Shown here in pieces: positions 11,525 through 22,140 of a DNA stretch of 64,000 bases (the stretch's first letter is position 1; the number at the start of each line of letters is the position of its first letter). This DNA comes from Cladorhizidae sp. MBARI D1340-BT2 (Eukaryota > Porifera > Demospongiae > Poecilosclerida > Cladorhizidae). A program made the position numbers and the translations under genes. Location of the stretch: positions 1,981,725 through 2,045,724 of the forward strand of contig JAQNBH010000005.1 of the NCBI GenBank assembly GCA_028752905.1, given 5' to 3'. Below the pieces are notes generated by a model. The model had not been told where the DNA came from. It was given only the letters and a program-made list of their open reading frames with translations, and did no database searches.

Positions 11525-11990
11525 TGAGACCTCCGCAGCACTCAGCCACGCATGCAATGCTCACTCAGCAGGCAGCCACGCATGCAGTGCTCCTCCGCAG
11601 CACTCAGCAGGCAGCCACGCATGCAGTGCTCCTCCACAGCACTCAGCCACGCATGCAGTGCTCCTTTGCAGCACTCGGCAGGCAGCTATGCATGCAGTGC
11701 TCCTCCACAGCACTCAGCCACGCATGCAGTGCTCCTCCACAGCACTCAGCAGGCAGCCATGCATGCAGTGCTCCTCCACAGCACTCAGCCACGCATGCAG
11801 TGCTCCTCCACAGCACTCAGCCACGCATGCAGTGCTCCTCCACAGCACTCAGCAGGCAGCCATGCATGCAGTGCTCCTCCACAGCACTCAGCCACGCATG
11901 CAGTGCTCCTCCACAGCACTCAGCAGGCAGCCATGCATGCAGTGCTCCTCCACAGCAGGCAGCCACGCATGCAGTGCTCCTCCACTGGGT
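11525..11990. repeat. Minisatellite, 32/39-bp unit
   Basis: About 13 copies of cacgcatgcagtgctcct, ccacagcactcagc, with or without a 7-bp aggcagc insertion. The array follows a plus-strand acceptor-like sequence (ttcccttctttccgcag) at 11503-11521. Open frames of 146-197 codons in three registers are array artefacts. Immediately right (11996-12028) is a short run of ctaggg-like hexamers. Confidence 0.92.
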
Positions 11991-12028
11991 GATCTTAGGG
12001 CTACAGCTAGGACTAGGGCTAGGGCTAG

Positions 12029-12424
12029 GTGCAATCTATTCAGTCATTGAGCAGCAGCTGATGAATGTGTTCACACACTTCAAAAATTCAATGTGTCATT
12101 AGAACAACACGTCATGCATGATGGCAGTTATGTGAAGTTAAAGAATAAAATGTGCCATAAAATACAAATTCATACAGAAATTGTGGTTACGATTATTGGA
12201 GCTCCATAGATTCTGTACGCTTCCCTGAACTTGATATAAGCTCAAAAGATAAATCTCTCTGTGTGCTCTCTTTTGATACTAAAATTGTGCATATGTATAC
12301 CCATGCCAAAGTTACAGGCAGTCAAAGTTGGGGGTCTTAAAACCTCATGCCTGAACTCTCTGCAGGTGTGGCTCCTCATTGAGTGCTACAGTTGACACTT
12401 GCTGTCAGTGGCAAGAGGAGGCCC
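12029..12424. mobile_element. Diverged copy of the foldback element arm, plus unique flanks
   Basis: Positions about 12180-12340 resemble one arm of the large palindrome at 21009-21745. Shared blocks include ctctctgtgtgctctctttt, gatactaaaat and a gagctc/gagctcc block followed by agattctg. Only one arm is evident. The remaining bases of this stretch show nothing recognisable. Confidence 0.55.
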
Positions 12425-13215
12425 TACTCTACATAACGATCTTTAGATGACAGACTCCATGAGGAACCCCTCTATGTGACAGACTCCATGAGGGATCCCT
12501 CTATGTGACAGACTCCATGAGGGATCCCTCTATGTGACAGACTCCATGAGGGATCCCTCTATGTGACAGACTCCATGAGGGATCCCTCTATGTGACAGAC
12601 TCCATGAGGGATCCCTCTATGTGACAGACTGCATGAGGGATCCCTCTATGTGACAGACTCCATGAGGGATCCCTCTATGTGACAGACTCCATGAGGGATC
12701 CCTCTATGTGACAGACTCCATGAGGGATCCCTCTATGTGACAGACTCCATGAGGGATCCCTCTATGAGACAGACTCCATGAGGATCCCTCTACGTGCCAT
12801 GAGGGATCTCTCTATGGGACAGACTCCATGAGGGATCCCTCTATGTGACAGACTCCATGAGGGATCCCTCTATGTGACAGACTCCATGAGGGATCCCTCT
12901 ATGTGACAGACTCCATGAGGGATCCCTCTATGTGACAGACTCCATGAGGGATCCCTCTATGTGACAGACTCCATGAGGGATCCCTCTATGGGACAGACTC
13001 CATGAGGGATCTCTCTATGGGACAGACTCCATGAGGGATCCCTCTATGTGACAGACTCCATGAGGGATCCCTCTATGTGACACACTCCATGAGAGATCCC
13101 TCTATGTGACAGACTCCATGAGGGATCCCTCTATGTGACAGACTCCATGAGGGATCCCTCTATGTGACAGACTCCATGAGGGATCTCTCTATGTGACAGA
13201 CTCCATGAGGTGCCC
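12425..13215. repeat. Minisatellite, 29-bp unit
   Basis: About 27 copies of a 29-bp unit, actccatgagggatccct then ctatgtgacag. Variants include gggacag and tctctctatg, with one short copy near 12780-12800. Most copies contain a BamHI-type ggatcc. Confidence 0.95.
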
Positions 13216-13289
13216 TTCTCTGCATCATTTCTTAGGCAGCCATATCCACCTTGAAAGAAAGGCATAAAATGGTGGGTGTGGCTTCAGGT

Positions 13290-13542
13290 TTGCTAGGTGT
13301 GGTGAACTGAACTATAACCTTTCTGTAGTTGTTTAAGTAGTTTGTATTCTGAAACATGGTCAGCTGCTATATACTTATATGATAGGTCTTCTAGAAAGAC
13401 TTAAATGTATATCTGGCCTAGGTTACAAATTTGAAGATAGAGACTATGAATTGCTATTACTGATTGCTATTATTGATTGATATTATTGATTGCTAAATAT
13501 ACCACATTTGGTGACGAGGATTTTGGATGTTACTCGCTCTCT
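13290..13542 (+). mobile_element. Probable 5' LTR remnant and primer-binding region of Gypsy element 1
   Basis: This is non-repetitive sequence directly upstream of a Gypsy gag frame. A typical tRNA primer-binding-like motif, tttggtgacgaggat, lies at 13507-13521. I could not find a matching 3' LTR, so the LTR limits are inferred. Confidence 0.45.
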
Positions 13543-14058
13543 ATGACATTATATTTGGCACCACTGACATCTTTCATCCTGACTATCAAGGCGTACCTGG
13601 AACGAGTTCAACTCTACTTCACCGCAAATGATGTTCCAGAGGGCAAACGAGTCCCAATCTTGAGCTCCATTGGAGCACCTACTTACTCACTCCTGAGTGA
13701 CCTTCTGACCCCCCAACTGCCCAGTACAAAGTCTCTGCCCGTTATCAATGCAGCTCTATACAAACACTTTGAACCCAAATGGGCGGAACGGTTTCACTTC
13801 CACAAACGCGATCATGCTGTGGCGGAGAGTGTTGCAGATTACAACGCAAGTCTACGCAAGCTCGCACAACATTGTAAACTTGGGGAATACCTGGAAGATG
13901 CTCTACGTGACCGCTTTATGTGTGGTCTCCAACTGGAAACAAAGCGACGTCTACTGTCGGAGGCAGATCTCACATATATAAAGGCAATAGAAATTGCCCA
14001 TACAATAGAGACGGCTGATAGGGGGACCAAATCTTTCAAGGCCCGGAAGCAACTATAA
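13543..14058 (+). pseudogene. Ty3/Gypsy element 1: gag (capsid region)
   Basis: The open frame of about 171 codons has Gypsy Gag features: LERVQLYFTANDVPEGKR near the start, then HFEPKWAERFHFHKRD, VADYNASLRKLAQHC and LEDALRDRFMCGL (the retrotransposon-gag core), then a helical tail. It stops before the zinc knuckles, so Gag is truncated relative to an intact element. The start is uncertain; ATG at 13543 lies shortly after the primer-binding motif. Downstream pieces follow in order: knuckle array, protease tail, RT, RNase H, integrase. The element lies inside the long second intron of the VPS10 gene, in the opposite orientation. Confidence 0.88.
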
Positions 14059-14099
14059 AAAAGTTCAGCAGCCATACTACTCAAGCAAGAGACACCACA

Positions 14100-14345
14100 C
14101 CATGTCCTCACTGTGGGTGTCCAGGCGACATCATGTCCTCGCTGTGGGCGTCCAGGCGACATCATGTCCTCACTGTGGGTGTCCAGGCGACATCATGTCC
14201 TCACTGTGGGCATCCAGGCCACACCATGTCCTCACTGTGGGCATCCAGGCCACACCATGTCCTCACTGTGGGTGTCCAGGCGACATCATGTCCTCGCTGT
14301 GGGCATCCAGGCGACACCATGTCCTCGCTGTGGGCATCCAGGCCA
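14100..14345. repeat. Minisatellite grown from the Gypsy zinc-knuckle codons
   Basis: About 8 copies of a roughly 30-bp unit, catgtcctcactgtgggt then gtccaggcgacat, in one frame reading CPHCGHPGHTMSSLW. The unit encodes the first half of a CCHC knuckle (C-x2-C-x4-H) of the Gag nucleocapsid domain, so the array multiplies a truncated zinc-binding motif. It opens three overlapping frames of 76-120 codons. Confidence 0.85.
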
Positions 14346-14420
14346 CACAAACAATCACTGTAAATTCAAAAACGCCACCTGCCATTCATGCGGCAAAATG
14401 GGACATACCGCACCAGTATA
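14318..14420 (+). pseudogene. Ty3/Gypsy element 1: CCHC zinc knuckles (nucleocapsid)
   Basis: After the array, one intact knuckle is visible, CPRCGHPGHTNNHC, with the C-x2-C-x4-H-x4-C spacing. The start of a second follows (CHSCGKMGH). The frame then stops. In the family these bind element RNA during packaging. Confidence 0.75.
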
Positions 14421-14640
14421 AATCCACAGTTCAGGGCAGACCTCCCTACACTACAACACCATAAGAAGTTCCACCACACACACACACCAGATTCAATCCG
14501 AGCAATTCATAGAGCAAGACTCTAGTGAGGAGGAATATCATCAGTCAAGAGGCAAAACTTGTGCTGGTGGTCCTTCAAGGTGATGGGCCTAGCTTGCTGG
14601 GTCGCAATACATCAAGCTCGACTGGGAAAAAATTGCGGCT
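14421..14640 (+). pseudogene. Ty3/Gypsy element 1: protease remnant (C-terminal edge only)
   Basis: A reading of 14558-14605 gives LVVLQGDGPSLLGRN, the conserved end of the Gypsy retropepsin. The catalytic D-T/S-G part is not visible upstream, so most of the protease has been deleted or scrambled. A second frame continues toward the reverse transcriptase with IKLDWEKI. Confidence 0.6.
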
Positions 14641-15512
14641 GTCTATTCGATACAACCAGCGGCAGTAAAGACCTTTGCAGCAACACAGAATACTATTTCA
14701 CGATGACCTGGGGACAGTGTCATCCTACCAAGCAATCTTGCACTTGAAACCAGATGCCACTGCCAAGTTTTTCAAGCCTCGTCCAGTGCCATTTGCCATT
14801 AAGAATGCCATTGGACAAGAGCTAGACAGAATGGAGAAGCTAGGAGTCATTGAGCGAATTGATCTCAGCGAGTGGGAGGCACCTATTGTGGCAGTGCCAA
14901 AGAAGGATGGGCTCTTCTGTATCTGTGGAGACTTTAAGGTCGCCATTAATCAGAATCTAGCAGTGGACCAGTACCCATTACCCAGGCCAAATGATCTCTT
15001 TGCCACGTTAGCAGGAGGTAAGGTTTTTACAAAATTGGATCTCTCTCAAGCCTATCTACAGGTACCTTTGGATGAGAAGTCTGCCTCCCACTGTGTCATT
15101 AACTCCATCAAGGGCTGTATAGGTGCAAGAGGTTACCATTTGGAGCGGCTTCAGCACCAGCCTTGTTCCAGAAACTGATGGACTCCTTGCTGCAAGGAAT
15201 TCCGGGAGTCATATGCTACATCGCCATCAAGGGCTGTATAGGTGCAAGAGGTTACCATTTGGAGCGGCTTCAGCACCAGCCTTGTTCTAGAAACTGATGG
15301 ACTCCTTGCTGCAAGGAATTCCGGGAGTCATATGCTACATCGACGACATTCTTGTCAGTTCAAAGGATGAAGCAAGCCACCTGAAGACGCTAGAAACGGT
15401 ACTAACAAGGTTGGAGGAGCATGGATTCCGTAGGAAGGAAGCAAAAGGCCAGTTTCTGTTGACCTTGGTTGAATACTTAGGAATCAAGTGGCATCCAAGT
15501 GCTACCAAATAA
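14641..15512 (+). pseudogene. Ty3/Gypsy element 1: reverse transcriptase, frameshifted with internal duplication
   Basis: The family motifs are readable in order: FKPRPVPFAIKNAIGQEL, IERIDLSEWEAPIVAVPKKD, LPRPNDLFATLAGGKVFTKL, DLSQAYLQVPLDE and, in another frame after 15297, the catalytic box IPGVICYIDDILVSS. A 119-bp direct duplication (15105-15223 repeated at 15224-15342) separates the palm strands from the YIDD box. Because 119 is not a multiple of 3, it breaks the frame. The enzyme would copy element RNA to DNA in an intact copy; here it is dead. Confidence 0.88.
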
Positions 15513-16120
15513 GGTAGAAGCCATCACTAATACAAGTAAGGCACCTACCCTGACAAATGTGCAGGAAGTGCACACCTTCCTTGGGCTACTGAACTACTAT
15601 GGGAAGTTCATCCATAACCTATCCACCATCACTCATCCATTGAACACTCTACTCCAGGCGGACAGAAGTTGGAACTAGGTCACAGAATGTGCACAGGCTT
15701 TCCAACTAGCGAAACAACAACTCATGTCTGCGCAAGTATTCACCCATTATGATCCATTACGATCTGGGACTCCCCATCACCCTCGCTGTTGATGCATCTG
15801 GCTATGGTGTTGGAGCAGTTATTTCCCATGTATTGGGTCCGAGAGACGTATAGCATTTGCATCACGCACACTGTCTACTAGTGAACGGAACTACGCACAG
15901 ATTGAAAAAGAAGCTCTATCACTAATATTAGGTGTAAAAAAAATTCCACCATATTTGTACGGGAGGAAGTTCAACCTCATGACATACCACAAACCACTCA
16001 CAACTATTTTCGGGCCAAAGAAAGGCATTTCCTCATTGGCAGTTGCTCGACTCCAGCGGTGGGCAGTTCTGTCGACGGCTTACATCTTAGACATCTAATT
16101 ACAAACCAACACAGTTGCAC
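15513..16120 (+). pseudogene. Ty3/Gypsy element 1: RT thumb and RNase H remnant
   Basis: Frame-shifted translation gives the connection segment (VHTFLGLLNYYGKFI) and RNase H strands: ITLAVDASGYGVGAVIS, IAFASRTLSTSERNYAQIEK and EALSLILGVKKIPPYLYGR. Several stops and shifts interrupt it, so it is non-functional. Confidence 0.8.
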
Positions 16121-16379
16121 TGCAATGCTGATGGGCTCTCCCCCGGCTACCACTACCCCTTGCAAGTGATGTATCATTGACTAAGGATACTGGCGTACTT
16201 GTTTTTAATATGGGCCAACTTCATTTGCTACCAGTCACTTCACAAGTCATTCAAAGGGCCACATGGAAAGACAAGATGCTAAGCCGAGTATATGGCTATG
16301 TCAAGAGTGGATGGCCAGAAGACGTACCTCAGGAACTCAAACCATAACAGTTACGGCGCAACCAAATTGGTATCGAAAG

Positions 16380-16718
16380 TGGTTGTCTCATGTGGGGAAT
16401 TCATGTGATTATACCTGAAGCAAGCATTCTACGATCATTACATGACACTCATCCTGGAACCGTACGAATGAAGGTGAATGCACGGAGTTATTTTTGGTGG
16501 AATGGATTGGATCAGGCCATTGAGACACTGGCAAAGTCATGCTTGACGTGTCAGGCAGTTAAGTCTGCCCCTGCATCAGCACCATTACACCCGTGGGTGT
16601 GGCCAGATGCCCCGTGGAAAAGCATAGACTTTGTCAGACCTTTCCTCGGCAAGATATTTTTAATCATCATTGATGCCCACTCAAAATGGCCATAAGTTAT
16701 TGTCATACCTTCTACATA
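16380..16718 (+). pseudogene. Ty3/Gypsy element 1: integrase, interrupted by a DNA transposon
   Basis: The 101-codon frame shows the HHCC zinc domain (H-D-T-H-P-G with CLTCQAVKS) and the start of the catalytic core (WKSIDFVRPFLGKIFLIIID then AHSKWP). The last part fits the D-x-x-GP-F.. pattern, with the Gly changed to Arg. A stop follows the core's second strand. At 16718 the sequence is broken by the inverted-repeat transposon described next. Confidence 0.85.
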
Positions 16719-19241
16719 TAATGAACACATGCAAAATTTTAGGCTTCAACTCCTCTCCAAAATAGGGGGCACGCCCACTTTTTGCACTTGTAAGTTGCAA
16801 ACAGTCATTTATAGGGGGGGTTGTAGGCCGAGTTTTGGGCTGAAAATTGCTACCCAGGGTAATCTGGACTAAGGCTTTCAGAATATATCATCAGAATTGG
16901 ACTATTTGTTCTCTTAACAGAGTTTATTGACCCGAATAATTTCATGGGCGAAAATCAAAAATTCAATTTTCAAGTGTTCCCTGACAGCCCAGGATCTGTT
17001 ATAGAGGGTTCATGATGCTGGATTCCTTTTATTAGTGGACAGATCTGTCTGCAATAGGAAGATTGACTATACTAAAGTCTTAATATGGGAGTTAAGAGCC
17101 TCTGAAAATGGTTCCGGCTGAAAAAAGTCCATTTTTTGCCAATTTTTATCTGGCAAGTTCACCATGTGGGCTTACCCATGGGCAACTTCTTCTGAATGAG
17201 AGCAGTGTCCTGAGGAGTAAGCTTATAAAACCTGGCACTCTGTCCTTGCAGTTCTGGTGTAGAGACAAAGCATATTATGTTTTGGAATGGCACCCAGCAG
17301 GCATTCTTACGAACAGAAGCAGGCCATGAGAGAAGTCTTGTGTTTTTCTGCTGCATGAAATTGATGAACACATCACTATTTTCATCAGAATGATCAACAA
17401 TACAGCCTATGTACCATTCCTTATCAGAAATGCACGAGACATACCTTCCAGGCCCCGTAGCTCAGCATAATCCAGCTTGGCTGCTTGTTGTTCGTTACCA
17501 ACAATACTATAATAATCATCAGCTGAGATCCTTTTCATTCTCAGTTCAGTTTCAGAAATCAGAATAAAGCAATGGTGGGATCTCGTGCCAGTTAGTTTCA
17601 CTGCTTGTCAAACTATGCTGGCAAGTCAAAGTTGCTTTCATTGTTGACAACATCAGTGACTGGAATGTTCTTACATGACCAAGCATAATTTGAGAAGGTG
17701 TGAGAATGTGTCCATCTGTTGCAGCCTGAAGGCTGGCTCGTGCAACTAAACATTTAACTGTACCACCAATGCCATCGCATGGACTCTTGCCTTGAGACGT
17801 GGTATAAAAATGCCACTCTGCATCAAGTCTTTCTGATGATGACAGAGATTTGTGAAGTTTTTGAAGTTTTTATATTGACTTGCCACTCCATCATTGAAGT
17901 ATAGGAGTTTTTTTATGAAGTGAAGTTCAACTTTCACATAGGATACCACTGTACTAATGAATGCATGCACAGTTGTGGTGTCGTGTTTTAGGCTGTCAGA
18001 TATCCCACAAATGCTCATACACTGAAGCTGCCCAGCTGATATGTAGTGAATAAGGAATGGGAAGGTTCGCCTGGGCATTATTCCAGTGATACCCTAGCAT
18101 ATCGTCTTGTATCACGAAGCTATAGTTCTCAGCAAAATCTAACATTACTATAGCTTGATCCTCCTTGAGATCTTCCTTAACCTTGCTGTAACTAGATTGT
18201 GCTTTTGCTATGAAGTGGTGTTGTCTGAGTGAATCGAAGGAATTGCAAGCAGTTTCGATGAAGTCTTGGACAGAAGAAGTTAGACATAAGAGGGCTGTCC
18301 TATCCGTGTGTGCCCACTGCTTGTACGTTACCGAATCATCCAAGTCATGCTTAGAAGAATGACAAATAATGTTCGAGGGTAAACTTGCCAGGACAGGATT
18401 CACAAATGGTGCAACGTGCACTCACGATTGCTCATGGAACAGACTATTTTCCCAAGCAAGTCTTTGTAGTCATGATTACCCGGAATGGCAGCTGCGAAAA
18501 GTTTAGGATTTTGGTGATGCTCACACACACATACAGAACGCATGCCTGAGGCAGTAACTGCAACACACCATTTGGGTCTCAAGGCACAAAACTTTGACCT
18601 ACTTTATCGTCAGAATATTTGTTTCTATATATACTCGGCATAAAGTTCACGCAGGTTGACAAACAGAAGCTGTTTTTGCTCATGCACCTTTTCACCGTTC
18701 TCCTGAACTATTATGAAATCCTTTTTCTGAAACTTCTGGCCTTTTCACTAGCAAATAAGAGATCTGTAATTGTGCTCACTATCTACATAACCTTCAAGGC
18801 TGTAATATGAGGACGTCAGGAGAACCTCACAATGGGTGATCTGGAGAGGATAGTGTCAGAATTTTTCCAACAATGAAGGAGATGAAAAAAACAAGTTGAA
18901 ATTTTAGGCAAGATATGTACAAGTATGTGGAAAAAGTTTCTTTACCATGGTAACTGCCCACATGGTGAACTTGTCAAGATAAAAATTGGCAAAAAATGGA
19001 CTTTTTTCAGCCGGAACCATTTTCAGAGACACTTAACTCTCATATTAATTAAGACTTTAGTATAGTCAATCTTCCAGCCGAAAACTCCAATAAACTTCCA
19101 AGATATTGGCCTACCAAAAAACCCTATAAATGACTGTTTGCAACTTACGAGTGCAAAAAGTGGGCGTGTCCCCTATTTTTGGAGAGCCATATCTCAGAAA
19201 CCCTTAGGAGTTGAAGCCTAAAATTTTGCATGTGTTCATTA
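16719..19241 (-). mobile_element. DNA transposon with terminal inverted repeats, nested in the Gypsy integrase
   Basis: The two ends are inverted copies of each other, beginning taatgaacacatgcaaaa and continuing imperfectly for about 100 bp, with more inverted similarity inward (for example gttccggctgaaaaaagtcc near 17110 against its complement near 19000). Each end is flanked by the hexamer tacata (16713-16718 and 19242-19247), which I read as a 6-bp target-site duplication. The element is 2.52 kb long and carries a broken transposase on the minus strand. I cannot assign the superfamily. Confidence 0.85.
17560..18582 (-). pseudogene. Transposase-like gene of the nested DNA transposon, frameshifted
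   Basis: Three minus-strand frames follow one another with shifts. The first has CSMSNRECTLHH near its end. The second has QDFIETACNSFDSLRQHHF and IVMLDFAENYSFVIQDD, with an acidic residue on a hydrophobic strand as in DDE nucleases. The third has LLYFNDGVASQYKNFKNF and, after another shift, GKSPCDGIGGTVKCLVARAS. The D-G-x-x-x-Q-Y-K-N and G-K-x-x-C/D-G-x-G-G boxes recall uncharacterised transposase-derived proteins common in invertebrate genomes. That memory is approximate, so the superfamily is left open. At least two frameshifts make this copy inactive. Confidence 0.7.
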
Positions 19242-19247
19242 TACATA

Positions 19248-19340
19248 TAGAGGTACAGAGGGGGGGAAATTGAGCCAAATCTGGGTCAGTCACCATGGAA
19301 GATTTCTTGATTTTGGTTGAATTCATATGGAATGACCCGT
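19248..19340. other. Flank between the DNA transposon and the next array
   Basis: This is a short unique stretch right of the target duplication. It should be the continuation of the interrupted Gypsy element, but I could not read integrase motifs in it. Confidence 0.35.
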
Positions 19341-19965
19341 TGATATTGAAGCAATGGATGTTGAAGTTGAAGCAATGGATGTTGAAGTTGAAGCAATGGG
19401 TGTTGAAGTTGAAGCAATGGATGTTGAAGTTGAAGCAATGGATGTTGAAGTTGAAGGAATGGATGTTGAAGTTGAAGCAATAGTGATGTTGAAGCAATGG
19501 ATGCTGAAGTTGAAGCAATGGATGCTGAAGCTGAAGCAATGGATGGCGATGTTGAAGCAATGGATGTTGAAGTTGAAGCAATGGATTTTGATGTTGAAGT
19601 TGAAGCAATGGATGTTAAAAGTTGAAGCAATGGATGGCGATGTTGAAGCAATGGATGTTGAAGTTGAAGCAATGGATGTTGAAGTTGAAGCAATGGATGT
19701 TGAAGTTGAAGGAATGGATGTTGAAGTTGAAGCAATAGTGATATTGAAGCAATGGATGCTGAAGTTGAAGCAATGCTGAAGTTGAAGCAATGGATGGCGA
19801 TGTTGAAGCAATGGATGCTGAAGTTGAAGCAATGGATGGCGATGTTGAAGCAATGGATGTTGATGTTGAAGTTGAAGCAATGTATGTTAAAAGTTGAAGC
19901 AATGGATGTTAAAAGTTGAAGCAATGGATGGCGATGTTGAAGCAATGGATGTTGAAGAAGACCTG
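19341..19965. repeat. Minisatellite, 18/24-bp type unit
   Basis: The array is built from gttgaagttgaagcaatgga and variants such as gctgaagttgaagc, ggcgatgttgaagc, tttgatgttgaag and gttaaaagttgaagc. Lengths are multiples of 3, so the plus strand reads MDVEVEA repeats and the minus strand reads SIASTST or HCFNFN repeats, open for 130-230 codons. A block of about 300 bp is itself repeated (19500-19740 resembles 19630-19800), showing a higher-order layer. Confidence 0.9.
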
Positions 19966-20400
19966 GACCAGAAACTTTCATTACCCAGGGACACGGAGAA
20001 ATCTCAAATAAAGTACATTATTGTGATCGTTCCAACTGCCTCTTGAATAGAACTCTCTTCTATTCAAGTAACATGATGCGACACTTTTTTGTGTTCATAA
20101 TTGACACATCACGTCCATCACGTCCATATAAGAATTTTGACACAGACTTCATTGCCTGCCCTACTAGAGCCAGCTTGTATTAGCTACAGCTAGAGCCTTT
20201 TGCTGAATTACATAACTGTGATGTTTGTTTCTTTATGTGCATGTGTGTGTCTGCACATACGTGTGTGTGTGTGCACGTGTGTGTGTGTGTGAGAGAGTTG
20301 TGTAATTGTGTGTGTGATGTGTGTGTATGTGTATTATCTGTGTGTGTATGTGTGTGTGATTGCAAGGTTTAGAGAAGTTATCTATATTTTGGTTTAGGTG
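19966..20400. other. Unique stretch with a GT microsatellite
   Basis: A (TG)n-rich imperfect microsatellite lies at about 20230-20360. No exon or element was recognised in the rest. Confidence 0.6.
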
Positions 20401-20540
20401 TTAAAATTTAAACTCTCAATGAACTCTCAGAATGAACTCTCAGTTGACATAACAAATTACAATGACTTGCTTAATAATCACTTGAAATTTACTCTCTCGA
20501 CATTTAGACTAGCTACTTAACCTTCATCAGGAATTCTGAA
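20400..20540. mobile_element. MITE fragment (foldback family 2)
   Basis: Sequence such as gttgacataacaaattac, aatgacttgc, cttgaaatttactctc and ccttcatcaggaatt matches one arm of the hairpin element at 26030-26230. Only one arm is present. Confidence 0.6.
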
Positions 20541-21000
20541 GGTCATCGTAAAAATCCAGTAAGATGCTCGCTACAACTTCATCGTAAGACTTAGAAAAAT
20601 TAAAGACAGAAAAAGGTCTTCTCCACGCTACTCAGAATAAAATGGAAAGTAGCGCTTACCAACGTTTCAGGAGCCAATCCAGAATTCATTCCAAAGCTCC
20701 CACCTCCTTTCCCAACCCCCTGATACCTCTCCTTCTTTGTTATTAGATGGCAGTGTTTTATGTAAGATTTTGTGTTTGAAGAAAGGGTGGGGAGACAACC
20801 TATGCTATAGAAGTGGGTCTGGGGGCCCACCCCAGGAATTGGTTTATGTTCTCTGATATTTAGGTTCCCGAGGATACAGTGTATAAGCAACAGCTAACTC
20901 CAGATGGTGCAACTTATAACCACGAAACTCCAACAGTGGGCATGGCCTCACAACAATCAGGGAATCTGCTCCTTTAAGGGGGACCGTCTGTGCATTTTTT
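20541..21000. other. Unique stretch, nothing certain
   Basis: A minus-strand open frame of 96 codons (20600-20890) shows no recognisable domain or splice context. I do not call a gene. Confidence 0.35.
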
Positions 21001-21002
21001 TA

Positions 21003-21760
21003 TTATTTTTTTTAACCTGTGGTTACAACTTTAGAGCTCAGTAGATTCTGCAAACTTCATGGTATGGACTTGATATATAGCTCAAAAGATAGGTCTCTCT
21101 GTGTGCTCTCTTTTGATACTAAAATATGTTTCATAGGTATAACTATAGGCAAGTTACTAGACCCTAAAGAGGAGGGACCACAAAAACCTGAATCGCTCCA
21201 ACCTCCATAGAAACCACTCTGAGTTGCGAAGTGCAAAAAAATTAAAAATGGTACAAGTGGCTAGAGGAAGCTCTAGAGTACACAATGAGTATATTGAGTA
21301 GGCGTGAAAAATTTATTACCTGGTCAAGCGGCGGTTGGAAAATTGAAGGCGTTGACAAGGCGACGCTTTGTCAACGCCTTCAATTTTCCAACCGCGCGCT
21401 TGACCAGGTAATAAATTTTTCACGCCTACTCAATATACTCATTGCGTACTCTAGAGCTTCCTCTAGCCACTTGTACCATTTTTAATTTTTTTGCACTTCG
21501 CAACTCAGAGTGGTTTCTATGGAGGTTGGAGCGATTCAGGTTTTTGTGGTCCCTCCGCTTTAGGGTCTAGTAACTTGCCTATAGTTATACCTATGAAACA
21601 TATTTTAGTATCAAAAGAGAGCACACAGAGAGACCTATCTTTTGAGCTATATATCAAGTCCATACCATGAAGTTTGCAGAATCTACTGAGCTCTAAAGTT
21701 GTAACCACAGGTTTAAAAAAAAAATTAAAAAAAGTGCAGATGTCCCCCCTTAAATCAGAT
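21003..21760. mobile_element. Large near-perfect palindrome (foldback element/MITE)
   Basis: Two arms of about 365 bp are reverse complements with very few mismatches (for example gaggaggga against its complement tccctccgc). They meet at about 21362 with almost no loop (gttgacaaggcgacgctttg). The outer ends are T-rich and A-rich (about 20999-21016, 21716-21735) beside gggggaccgtctg and its complement. Both arms encode the same chance 63-codon frame. A diverged single-arm relative lies at 12180-12340. Confidence 0.88.
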
Positions 21761-22140
21761 TGTGGTTGATCTTACCTGGAGCAAATTACACCCCCACTCA
21801 TACTAAGTGACACCACTTAAGTTGCACTACAACAATGTCACACCTGTGTCTGTATACTAGTGACTAATACTGGTGTTTAATGCTGCAACATTCAACCATT
21901 CAACAATTCAGCATGGTGATTTTAAACACAACACTGCACCAACTGAGAGCTGCACTCCACACTCTCTCTCTCTCTCTCCAGCATGTTCCAAGTTGGCCAT
22001 GTCTCAATAGCCTAGAAACTTTGCAGAGGCTACTATAATTCTTGACATAAGGTGTCCCATTGGGGCCCATCCCAAGCATTTAAAAAATCACCAAGCAGCT
22101 TGCAGCCTGCAAATAACAATTTTTCTGCCAGTCTAATATT
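21761..22140. other. Unique stretch with a short CT microsatellite
   Basis: A (CT)n run lies at 21961-21979. No exon or element was recognised. Confidence 0.5.

Noticed and set aside
11996..12028. Telomere-like ctaggg hexamers
   Set aside because: There are only a few imperfect copies, and the unit is not the animal TTAGGG. It is a local slippage product beside another array.
21019..21708. Two identical 63-codon frames on opposite strands
   Set aside because: They are mirror copies within a palindromic foldback element, not a duplicated gene.
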